Shown here piece after piece: positions 1 to 6,354 of a stretch of 6,854 bases of DNA (its first letter is position 1; every line of letters begins with the position of its first letter). The position numbers were made by a program, and so were the translations under genes. The notes beneath the pieces are model-generated. The model ran no database searches and was not told where the DNA came from. It saw only the letters and a program-made list of their open reading frames with translations. This DNA is from an uncultured Oscillospiraceae bacterium (GTDB lineage: Bacteria; Bacillota; Clostridia; Oscillospirales; Acutalibacteraceae), in assembly GCA_900546895.1 (NCBI GenBank), contig UREO01000166.1:1-6854 (forward strand), read 5' to 3'.

Positions 1-15
1 GGATAAGGAAATTGT

Positions 16-20
16 AGAGG
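16..20 (+). promoter_or_regulatory. Ribosome binding site of cbiB
   Basis: AGAGG sits 8 bases before the ATG at 29. It supports that start over a longer reading of the same frame, which stays open to the left edge of the window. Bases 1-15 hold a TAA at 4-6 and a TAG at 15-17 in the other two frames. Either could be the stop of an upstream co-directional gene, but too little is present to identify one. Confidence 0.6.
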
Positions 21-28
21 ATGGGACA

Positions 29-1012
29 ATGATCAATCATATTACTGCTTTCTTTGCCGGGTTTTTATTGGACCTGCTGCTGGGCGACCCGCACTGGCTT
101 CCCCACCCCGTTCGGCTGATCGGAAAGCTGATCGCCAAACTGGACGGCGCGCTGCTGGGGAAGCTTGACGGGCGGGAAAGGGACGGGAAAAGGGAGTTTC
201 GACGGGGAATCCTGCTGGTGCTTCTGGTCCTGACCGCGACCGTTGCGGCATCGGCTCTGATTCTGTATCTTGCCTACCGGGTTTCCCCCGTTTTCGGGAT
301 CGCGGTGGAAAGCGTCATGACCTATCAGGTGCTTGCGACCAAATGCCTGAAGCAGGAGAGCATGAAGGTTTACACAAAGCTGAAGGAAAACGATCTGCAG
401 GGCGCGCGGCGCGCGGTGTCCATGATCGTGGGGCGCGACACGGCGGCGCTGGACGAAACCGGGGTCGCCAAAGCCGCCATTGAAACGGTGGCGGAAAACA
501 CCTCGGACGGCGTGATCGCGCCGATGCTTTTTCTTGCTCTCGGCGGGCCGGTCCTCGGCTTTTTCTATAAGGCGGTCAATACCATGGATTCCATGGTGGG
601 GTATCAAAACGACCGGTATTCGTTTTTCGGCAGGGCCGCCGCCAAGCTGGACGACGCGGTGAATTTCCTGCCCGCGAGAATCAGCGCGGTCTTGATGACA
701 GCCGCCTGTACTCTTGCCGGAAGGGAATATCACGGGAAAGACGCTTGGAAAATTTACAAACGGGACAGAAGGAAACACAAGAGTCCCAACGCCGCCCATA
801 CGGAAGCCGTCTGCGCCGGGGCGCTGGGCATCCGTCTTGCGGGGGACGCCAGCTATTTCGGGAAACCGGTCAAAAAGCCGTTTCTCGGGGACGCGCTCAG
901 GGCGGTGGAGTACGAGGATATCGTCCGCGCCAACCGTCTGCTCTATCTCACGGCGGGCCTTTGTGAAGGCGTCTGTCTGGCGCTTCTGTTTCTTGCCAAT
1001 TTTGTTTTTTAA
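29..1012 (+). CDS. cbiB: Adenosylcobinamide-phosphate synthase CbiB (also called CobD in the aerobic nomenclature)
   Basis: Membrane enzyme that joins (R)-1-aminopropan-2-ol phosphate to adenosylcobyric acid, giving adenosylcobinamide phosphate (family knowledge). The 327-residue product is of normal family length. It carries the N-terminal family signature LGDPHWLPHPVRLIG (residues 18-32), then VGRDT (134-138), AAIETVAENTSDGVIAP (149-165), KAVNTMDSMVGY (181-192) and the C-terminal PNAAHTEAVCAGALGIRLAG block (253-272). Hydrophobic stretches near residues 5-18, 60-83, 162-180, 210-228 and 303-326 fit a polytopic membrane protein. The ATG at 29 is chosen because AGAGG (16-20) lies 8 bases upstream and the product begins just before the conserved block; the frame is open to the window edge but shows no better start. 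The cobD linker-synthesis gene follows after 12 bases, supplying its substrate. No missing motif or frameshift is seen. Confidence 0.96.
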   Translation: MINHITAFFAGFLLDLLLGDPHWLPHPVRLIGKLIAKLDGALLGKLDGRERDGKREFRRGILLVLLVLTATVAASALILYLAYRVSPVFGIAVESVMTYQVLATKCLKQESMKVYTKLKENDLQGARRAVSMIVGRDTAALDETGVAKAAIETVAENTSDGVIAPMLFLALGGPVLGFFYKAVNTMDSMVGYQNDRYSFFGRAAAKLDDAVNFLPARISAVLMTAACTLAGREYHGKDAWKIYKRDRRKHKSPNAAHTEAVCAGALGIRLAGDASYFGKPVKKPFLGDALRAVEYEDIVRANRLLYLTAGLCEGVCLALLFLANFVF

Positions 1013-1013
1013 T

Positions 1014-1019
1014 AGGAGG
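1014..1019 (+). promoter_or_regulatory. Strong ribosome binding site of cobD
   Basis: A perfect AGGAGG starts one base after the cbiB stop codon and ends 5 bases before the cobD ATG at 1025. It is the strongest Shine-Dalgarno sequence in the window and fills almost all of the only sizeable gap between genes here. Confidence 0.85.
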
Positions 1020-1024
1020 AATAT

Positions 1025-2065
1025 ATGATTCACGGCGGTGATATCTATCGGAATCAAGTCCGTGTTGATTTTTCGGTCAACAGCAATCCTTTGGGGATTC
1101 CCGATTCTGTAAAAGACGCGTTGCACGAGGCGGTCGGGCACTGCGAACAGTATCCGGACATCCGGGCGGAAAAGCTGGCGGAAAGCGTTTCCCAAATGAC
1201 TGGGGTCGGTACGGAGCACCTCCTTTTCGGAAACGGCGCGTCGGAATTGTTCCTTGCAATCATTCACGCCGTCCGACCCAAACGGATCGTCATCCCGGTT
1301 CCGTCATTCTTCGGGTACGAAAAAGCGGCTCTGACGTCGGACGCGGAAATCGGTTATTACGAAATGAAGGAAAGCGCGGGGTTTGCTTTGGACGAAGGAC
1401 TTTTGGAGCGGCTGACCGGGGATACGGATTTGCTGTTTCTCGCCAACCCCAACAATCCGGTGGGAAACCTGCTTGACGGCGTACTGCTGGAAAAAATCGC
1501 GGCTGTCTGCCGGGAAAAGCGGATTACCGTCGTGCTGGACGAATGTTTTCTGGAATTCACCGGCGAAGAGGAGCGGCTTTCGTTCAAGAACCGCCTGCAA
1601 GAGTACCCGAATGTACTGGTGGTCCGCGCGTTTACCAAAATTTTTGCCATTCCGGGCGTCCGGCTGGGCTACCTCTTTTGCGGAGACCGGGAATTAACGG
1701 AAAGAATCAAAAATCAGCTGCCGGAATGGAACCTGTCCGTTTTTGCGCAAGCCGCGGGCGCGGCGGCGTGCCGGGAAAAGGAATATCTGGAAAAGACCGT
1801 CCGTGTTGTAAAAACGGAAAGGGAATATCTCAGCGGAGAGCTCGGGCGGCTGGGGTTTCGGGTGTATCCGTCGGCGGCGGATTATCTATTGTTTTATACC
1901 CCTGTGCCGCTCTATGACCTGCTTTTGAAAAAGGAAATTCTGATTCGCGACTGCGGCAATTACAGGGGCTTGCACAAAGGGTACTACCGTATTGCGGTAA
2001 AACAGCACGGGGAAAATGAAACGTTGATTCGGGAGATTGAAAGGCTGGTGAAACAGGATGGATGA
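1025..2065 (+). CDS. cobD: Threonine-phosphate decarboxylase CobD (PLP-dependent, class I/II aminotransferase fold)
   Basis: Pyridoxal-phosphate enzyme that decarboxylates L-threonine O-3-phosphate to (R)-1-aminopropan-2-ol phosphate, the linker that CbiB attaches (family knowledge). The 346-residue protein opens with MIHGGDIYR, typical of CobD rather than HisC. Fold-type I landmarks follow: NPNNPVG (141-147), LDECFLEF with the cofactor-binding Asp172, the Schiff-base Lys205 in RAFTKIFAIPGVRLGY, Arg213, and the carboxylate-binding Arg322 in YRIAVK. Automatic annotation could call it histidinol-phosphate aminotransferase because the families are close. The HGGD start and the position between cbiB and cbiC favour CobD. 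It ends soon after the aminotransferase domain, so the cysteine-rich C-terminal extension found in some homologues is absent. Its 3' end overlaps cbiC by 8 bases. The name clashes with the aerobic-pathway CobD, which is CbiB. Confidence 0.92.
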   Translation: MIHGGDIYRNQVRVDFSVNSNPLGIPDSVKDALHEAVGHCEQYPDIRAEKLAESVSQMTGVGTEHLLFGNGASELFLAIIHAVRPKRIVIPVPSFFGYEKAALTSDAEIGYYEMKESAGFALDEGLLERLTGDTDLLFLANPNNPVGNLLDGVLLEKIAAVCREKRITVVLDECFLEFTGEEERLSFKNRLQEYPNVLVVRAFTKIFAIPGVRLGYLFCGDRELTERIKNQLPEWNLSVFAQAAGAAACREKEYLEKTVRVVKTEREYLSGELGRLGFRVYPSAADYLLFYTPVPLYDLLLKKEILIRDCGNYRGLHKGYYRIAVKQHGENETLIREIERLVKQDG

Positions 2066-2693
2066 AATCGAATTTGTACTGCCGGAGGAAATTGAAAAGC
2101 GCAGCTTCGCAATCATTTCAGAGGAACTGCGCAAGCGAAAAATCAAATTAAAGCCGGAGCAGGAAATGGTGATCAAACGCGTCATCCACACCAGCGCGGA
2201 CTTTGAGTATGCGAACACGCTCGCTTTTTCGCCGGGAGCGGTGGAAAAAGCGAAGGAGCTGATCCAAAACGGTGCCGATATTGTGACGGATACCAATATG
2301 GGGCTGGCCGGAATCAACAAAACCGTACTGGCCCGTTACGGCGGCAGCGTCCATTGCTTTATGGCGGAAAAAGAGGTCGCCGCGCTGGCGAAGCGCCGCC
2401 GGACGACCCGGGCCGCGGTCAGCATGGAAATAGCGGCTAAAATTGAAAAGCCGGTGATCTTTGCCATCGGCAACGCGCCGACAGCGCTGATCCGGCTCTA
2501 TGAAATGATGACCGACGGCTCTTTCCGCCCGGCGTTTATCATCGGGGTTCCCGTCGGTTTTGTCAACGTGGAGGCGGCAAAAGAGCTGATTTTGGGGACG
2601 GATGTGCCTTTTATCGTAAACCGCGGCAGGAAGGGCGGCAGCAATGTGGCGGCGGCTGTCTGCAACGCGATTCTTTACGAGCTGGGGAGATAA
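2058..2693 (+). CDS. cbiC: Cobalt-precorrin-8 methylmutase CbiC
   Basis: Catalyses the last ring-forming step, moving the C11 methyl group to C12 to turn cobalt-precorrin-8 into cobyrinate (family knowledge). The 211-residue length is typical for CbiC/CobH. Visible signatures are PEEIEKRSFAII (9-20), HTSADFEYA (44-52) with the expected catalytic His44, TDTNMGLAGI (77-86), RTTRAAVSM (115-123), IGNAPTAL (137-144), GVPVGFVN (163-170) and NRGRKGGSNVAAA (188-200). The ATG at 2058 lies inside the last codons of cobD, and the product then begins MDEIEFVLPEEIEKRSF, as in the family. A good Shine-Dalgarno sequence is missing: only GGTG at 2047-2050 is near. Translation therefore probably depends on ribosomes arriving from cobD. 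Two bases separate its stop from cbiD. Confidence 0.96.
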   Translation: MDEIEFVLPEEIEKRSFAIISEELRKRKIKLKPEQEMVIKRVIHTSADFEYANTLAFSPGAVEKAKELIQNGADIVTDTNMGLAGINKTVLARYGGSVHCFMAEKEVAALAKRRRTTRAAVSMEIAAKIEKPVIFAIGNAPTALIRLYEMMTDGSFRPAFIIGVPVGFVNVEAAKELILGTDVPFIVNRGRKGGSNVAAAVCNAILYELGR

Positions 2694-2695
2694 GG

Positions 2696-3826
2696 ATGCG
2701 GTACGGATTTACGACCGGAAGCTGCGCGGCTGCCGCGGCAAAGGCGGCGGCTTACATGCTGTTGACCGGGAAAGAAAAAAGGGCCATCACCATCGACACG
2801 CCTAAGGGGATTCCCTACAGGGCGGCGGTGGAAGAGATTACCCGCGGGGAATCCGCGGTCACCTGCGCGGTCAGAAAGGACGGCGGGGACGACCCGGACA
2901 TTACAACAGGGGCGCTGGTTTTTGCCTGTGTCACTTTCAACGGGCGGGAACGGTCGCCGGAAGAAGAAAGCCAAATCGTGATCGACGGAGGCGAAGGGGT
3001 CGGCAGGGTGACCAAGCGGGGGCTGGATCAGCCGGTCGGCAGCGCGGCTATCAACCATGTACCGAGGGAAATGATCGCGAAGGAAGTGGCGGAAATCTGC
3101 CGCCTGACCGATTACCGGGGCGGGCTCCGGGTGGAAATCTCCGTCCCCGGCGGGGAAAAGCTGGCGGAGAAGACGTTTAATCCCCGGCTGGGGATCGCCG
3201 GGGGCGTTTCCATCCTCGGCACCACGGGGATTGTAGAGCCGATGAGCAGCCAGGCGCTGCTCGACACCATCCGGGTGGAGCTGAATGTCAAAAAGGAAGA
3301 GGGGTGCCGGGCGGTGGCGGTGACACCGGGGAATTACGGCCAGTCTTTTATGAAAACCGCCTACGGATATGATCTTGACCAAAGCGTCAAGTGCAGTAAT
3401 TTTATCGGAAATACCGTCGATCTGGCGGCGGAGGCGGGATTTTCCGCGATGCTCCTGACCGGGCATATCGGGAAGCTGGTGAAGCTTTCCGGCGGAATGA
3501 TGAACACCCACTCCAAAGAAGGGGACTGCCGGATGGAGCTGATGGCGTCGGCCGGAATCCGGGCGGGCATTTCCGCAAAGACCGCCGGGGGAATCCTTGA
3601 CTGCGTCACCACGGAGGAAGCGCTGCGGATACTGGAAACCGCTGGGAAACGGAAAAAAACGATGGAAATCCTTCTGGGAAAAATCTGTTTTTACCTGAAT
3701 CAGCGCGCGGCGGGAAGAATTCGGACAGAATGCATTCTTTACGCAAACGAATTCGGGGAGCTGGCGAAAAGCGAAGGAGCACAGGAGCTGCTTCAAACAA
3801 TCATGGAAACGGGAGGGAAACGATGA
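2696..3826 (+). CDS. cbiD: Cobalt-precorrin-5B C1-methyltransferase CbiD
   Basis: Uses S-adenosylmethionine to methylate C1 of cobalt-precorrin-5B, giving cobalt-precorrin-6A. CbiD is a marker of the anaerobic B12 route and is unrelated to the other corrin methyltransferases (family knowledge). The 376-residue protein has the full set of conserved blocks: YGFTTGSCAAAAAKAA (3-18), VRKDGGDDPDIT (59-70), a glycine-rich stretch from PGGEKLAEKTFNPRLGIAGG through SILGTTGIVEPMS (151-184), NFIGNTVD (235-242) and GHIGKLVKLSGGMMNTHS (256-273). GGGGAG at 2684-2689, inside the end of cbiC, is a good ribosome binding site 6 bases before the ATG. The gene ends in an ATGA overlap with cbiF. In many clostridial operons cbiE/cbiT and cbiL come next; here they do not. 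Confidence 0.97.
   Translation: MRYGFTTGSCAAAAAKAAAYMLLTGKEKRAITIDTPKGIPYRAAVEEITRGESAVTCAVRKDGGDDPDITTGALVFACVTFNGRERSPEEESQIVIDGGEGVGRVTKRGLDQPVGSAAINHVPREMIAKEVAEICRLTDYRGGLRVEISVPGGEKLAEKTFNPRLGIAGGVSILGTTGIVEPMSSQALLDTIRVELNVKKEEGCRAVAVTPGNYGQSFMKTAYGYDLDQSVKCSNFIGNTVDLAAEAGFSAMLLTGHIGKLVKLSGGMMNTHSKEGDCRMELMASAGIRAGISAKTAGGILDCVTTEEALRILETAGKRKKTMEILLGKICFYLNQRAAGRIRTECILYANEFGELAKSEGAQELLQTIMETGGKR
3811..3817 (+). promoter_or_regulatory. Ribosome binding site of cbiF
   Basis: GGGAGGG, within the last codons of cbiD, ends 5 bases before the ATG at 3823. It settles the cbiF start: the same reading frame is open back to an ATG at 3730, but those 31 extra codons lie wholly inside cbiD and precede the normal MIYFVGAGTG start of the family. 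Confidence 0.8.
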
Positions 3827-4581
3827 TTTATTTTGTGGGGGCCGGAACCGGGGCGGCGGATTTGATCACCGTGAGGGGCAAACGGCTGCTTCAGACGGCG
3901 GACGTCGTCATCTACGCGGGTTCTCTGGTCAATCCGGAGCTTTTACAGGATACAAAGGACGGCTGCGCCGTCTATAACAGCGCGAAAATGACGCTGGAGG
4001 AGGTCGTTGCGGTCATGCGCCGGGCGGAGCAAAGCGGGAAAAGCACGGTGCGGCTGCACACGGGGGACCCCAGCGTTTACGGGGCCGTGCGGGAACAGAT
4101 GGATGTTCTGGATTCGCTCGGTATCTCCTATGAAAGCTGTCCGGGGGTCAGCGCGTGTTTCGGCGCCGCCGCGTCGTTAAATCTGGAATATACCCTGCCG
4201 GGTGTTTCCCAGAGCCTGATTATTACCCGCATGGAGGGGAGAACCCCGGTGCCGGAAAGGGAAAGCATCGAAAGCCTGGCGGCGCATGGAGCGTCCATGG
4301 CGATTTACCTGAGCGCCGGGATGCTGCGGGAATTAAGCGAAAGGCTGCAAAAGGGCGGTTACCGGCCCGAAACGCCTGCGGCTATTGTTTACAAGGCCAC
4401 CTGGCCGGAGGAAAAAGCCTGTGTCTGTACCGTGGGCACTCTGGAGGGAACGGCGAAAGCAAACCAAATCACCAAAACGGCGCTGATTCTGGTCGGGGAC
4501 GCCGTTGCGCATCAGAATTACCAGCGTTCCAGATTATACGCGCCGGATTTTGAGACGGAATTTCGAGGGAAACGGGAATGA
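3823..4581 (+). CDS. cbiF: Cobalt-precorrin-4 C11-methyltransferase CbiF
   Basis: Transfers a methyl group from S-adenosylmethionine to C11 of cobalt-precorrin-4, giving cobalt-precorrin-5A (family knowledge). The 252-residue protein is a tetrapyrrole methylase of normal length. It has the N-terminal substrate-side motif FVGAGTGAADLITVRG (4-19), YAGSLVNPELL (31-41), the SAM-binding LHTGDPSVYGA (78-88), CPGVSACFGAAA (106-117) and the CbiF/CobM-specific ITRMEGRTPVP (134-144). The last of these separates it from CbiH, CbiL and CbiE. The start at 3823 is supported by the GGGAGGG site just upstream, the family-like N-terminus and the four-base ATGA overlap with cbiD. A second ATGA overlap joins it to cbiG, whose enzyme takes its product. 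No defects are seen. Confidence 0.96.
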   Translation: MIYFVGAGTGAADLITVRGKRLLQTADVVIYAGSLVNPELLQDTKDGCAVYNSAKMTLEEVVAVMRRAEQSGKSTVRLHTGDPSVYGAVREQMDVLDSLGISYESCPGVSACFGAAASLNLEYTLPGVSQSLIITRMEGRTPVPERESIESLAAHGASMAIYLSAGMLRELSERLQKGGYRPETPAAIVYKATWPEEKACVCTVGTLEGTAKANQITKTALILVGDAVAHQNYQRSRLYAPDFETEFRGKRE

Positions 4582-5633
4582 AAATCAGTATCATCAGCTT
4601 TACCGAGAAAGGAGCGGCTCTTGCGCAGACGGTCCGAAACAGCCTTGCGCGGGAGATGGAGATCACCCTTTCTACCAAGCACAGGGCTTTGCCGGATGAT
4701 TGGGAAGCCGTATATGTGGAAGAAAGCCTTTCCCGGTGGGCGGGGGAGCGCTTCCGGGAGCACAGCGCGGTGCTCTTTATCGGGGCCTGTGGCATTGCCG
4801 TGCGCGCGATCGCGCCTTCCGTAAGGGATAAGCTGGAGGATTCCCCAGTGCTGGTTATGGACGAAGCGGGCCGATTTGTGATTCCGCTGCTGTCCGGGCA
4901 TTTCGGGGGAGCCAACGGGCTGGCCGAACGGATTGCGGAAAAGACCGGCGCGGTTCCGGTCATTACGACCGCTACCGATGTAAACGGGTTGTTTGCGGCG
5001 GACGTCTTTGCCCGCAGGAACCGGCTGGCCGTCTGTAACCGGGGCGGGATTGCCAACGTTTCTTCCGCGCTCCTTGCCGGGAAGCCCGTCACCATGGCGG
5101 TCGCGGGTTCCTGTACGGGAAGCTGGCCGAAGGAGCTCACTCCGGTAACCTACCCCGTGGACGGCAGGGCGTCGGTGATCGTTTCCCCCTTTGCGGCGGA
5201 TGCGGAAAAGGCGGATTTACAGCTTTGCCCAAAGGCCTTTGTACTCGGAATCGGGTGCAGGCGCGGGAAATCCTTTCCGGAAATAGAGGAAGCGGTGGAA
5301 AAACAGAGGAAGAAAGCCGGGCTGCGGCGGGAGTCGCTGGCTGCTGTTGCTTCGGTAGACCGGAAAAAGGACGAGCAGGGGTTACTGGAATTTGCGGAGA
5401 AACATGGCCTTCCTTTCCTGACTTTTTCTGCGGACAGGCTGAAAGCAGTCGGCGGCGGGTTTGCCTCCTCCGCCTTTGTGGAGGAGCAGGTGGGCGTGGA
5501 CAATGTCTGTGAACGCGCGGCAATGGCGGCCTGCGGGGAAGGCGGAAAGTTTCTTGTCAGAAAATACGCCGAAAACGGAATCACAGTGGCCATAGCACAG
5601 AAAAAATGGAGTGTAAGCTTTGATGAAACATAA
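4578..5633 (+). CDS. cbiG: Cobalt-precorrin-5A hydrolase CbiG
   Basis: Opens the delta-lactone of cobalt-precorrin-5A and releases the two-carbon unit as acetaldehyde, giving cobalt-precorrin-5B. It is specific to the anaerobic pathway (family knowledge). The 351-residue protein shows all three CbiG regions. The N-terminal domain has FIGACGIAVRAIAP (67-80) and PLLSGHFGGANGLA (103-116). The middle region runs from about 133 to 215 and includes TATDVNGLFAADVFA (131-145). The C-terminal domain has GIGCRRG (224-230), SVDRKKDE (259-266) and GVDNVCERAA (306-315). GAGGG at 4565-4569 lies 8 bases before the ATG, which forms a four-base ATGA overlap with cbiF. The 3' end overlaps cbiH by 11 bases. The order cbiF-cbiG-cbiH is common and groups consecutive ring-contraction steps. 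Confidence 0.96.
   Translation: MKISIISFTEKGAALAQTVRNSLAREMEITLSTKHRALPDDWEAVYVEESLSRWAGERFREHSAVLFIGACGIAVRAIAPSVRDKLEDSPVLVMDEAGRFVIPLLSGHFGGANGLAERIAEKTGAVPVITTATDVNGLFAADVFARRNRLAVCNRGGIANVSSALLAGKPVTMAVAGSCTGSWPKELTPVTYPVDGRASVIVSPFAADAEKADLQLCPKAFVLGIGCRRGKSFPEIEEAVEKQRKKAGLRRESLAAVASVDRKKDEQGLLEFAEKHGLPFLTFSADRLKAVGGGFASSAFVEEQVGVDNVCERAAMAACGEGGKFLVRKYAENGITVAIAQKKWSVSFDET
5608..5611 (+). promoter_or_regulatory. Ribosome binding site of cbiH, compatible with two starts
   Basis: GGAG lies near the 3' end of cbiG. It is 8 bases from an in-frame TTG (5620) and 11 bases from the adjacent ATG (5623). An in-frame TAA at 5614-5616 rules out any start further upstream, so the uncertainty is one codon only. 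Confidence 0.55.
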
Positions 5634-6354
5634 AATTTATATTGTGGGAATGGGACCGGGAGCGGAAGAAATGATGACCTTTCAGGCGGTGCGGGCGCTG
5701 GAGGAAAGCGACGTGATCGTCGGGTACCCGGTCTATTTAAATCTGCTGGAAAAGCGCTTTCAGGAAAAAGAGCTGCTCTCCACGCCGATGACGCAGGAAG
5801 CAAAACGGTGCGAAATGTGCTTTCAGGAAGCCCTGAAAGGGAAAACTGTGGCGCTGGTCTGCAGCGGGGACGCCGGAGTGTACGGGTTGGCGTCGCTGAT
5901 GTACGAAATTGGAGAAAATTACCCGGATTGCGAGCTTTTGGTGATTCCGGGCGTTACCGCCGCCAACAGCGGCGCCGCCTGTCTGGGCGCCCCGCTGAAC
6001 CACGATTACTGCGTTATCAGCCTGAGCGATCTACTGACGCCGTGGGAGCTGATTGAAAAAAGACTGCGGTTGGCGGCGCAGGGAGATTTCTGTATTGCGC
6101 TCTATAACCCTTCCAGCCGCCGGCGCGCGGATTACCTGCAAAAGGCGTGCGACATCCTGCTGGAACTACTGGAGGAAAACAGGGCCTGCGGCTATGTGGA
6201 AAATATCGGCAGGGAGGGCACCCGGACATTCACCTGCACTTTAAAGGAACTGAGGGAGCGGCAGGTCAATATGTTTACCACCGTCTTTATCGGGAATTCC
6301 CAAACGCGGCTTCAGGACGGGAAGCTGATCACCGAAAGAGGATACCGCTTATGA
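5623..6354 (+). CDS. cbiH: Cobalt-precorrin-3 C17-methyltransferase CbiH (ring-contraction enzyme, CobJ family)
   Basis: Methylates C17 of cobalt-precorrin-3 and drives ring contraction to cobalt-precorrin-4 (family knowledge). The 243-residue tetrapyrrole methylase shows IVGMGPG (7-13), VIVGYPVYL (31-39), the SAM-binding CSGDAGVYGLA (80-90), PGVTAANSGAACLGAPLNHDYC followed by VISLSDLLTPW (109-141), YNPSSRRR (161-168), ENIGREGT (193-200) and NMFTTVFIGNSQT (216-228). The SLSDLLTPW block is typical of CbiH/CobJ. It is the single-domain form, without the iron-sulphur C-terminal extension of long CbiH versions. The ATG at 5623 gives MKHKIYIVGMGPG, a normal family start; a TTG one codon earlier is also possible. 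It overlaps cbiG by 11 bases and cbiJ by four (ATGA). Confidence 0.95.
   Translation: MKHKIYIVGMGPGAEEMMTFQAVRALEESDVIVGYPVYLNLLEKRFQEKELLSTPMTQEAKRCEMCFQEALKGKTVALVCSGDAGVYGLASLMYEIGENYPDCELLVIPGVTAANSGAACLGAPLNHDYCVISLSDLLTPWELIEKRLRLAAQGDFCIALYNPSSRRRADYLQKACDILLELLEENRACGYVENIGREGTRTFTCTLKELRERQVNMFTTVFIGNSQTRLQDGKLITERGYRL

Noticed and set aside
955..1010. Possible terminator at the end of cbiB: a short hairpin (GCCTT/AAGGC, 957-970) and a T-run at 1003-1010
   Set aside because: The stem has only 5 pairs and lies over 30 bases before the T-run, both are inside coding sequence, and the next operon gene follows within 12 bases.
65..1267. Long open frame of 400 codons on the minus strand across cbiB and the start of cobD
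   Set aside because: It lies antisense to two clear genes. Its translation is rich in Arg, His, Pro and Gln with no recognisable motif, and it spans the cbiB/cobD boundary. It is a by-product of G+C-rich codon use on the other strand.
2675..3796. Open frame of 373 codons on the minus strand opposite cbiD
   Set aside because: It mirrors cbiD almost exactly, has no family-like motif and shows the composition of an antisense shadow.
3730..3822. Upstream extension of cbiF to an ATG at 3730
   Set aside because: The extra 31 residues are Arg-rich and lie inside cbiD. The family begins at the MIYFVGAGTG sequence, which has its own GGGAGGG site.
4469..5140. Open frames on the minus strand opposite cbiG (also 5150-5803)
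   Set aside because: They have low-complexity Ser/Pro/Ala-rich translations antisense to well-conserved CbiG blocks. There is no ribosome binding site or domain evidence.
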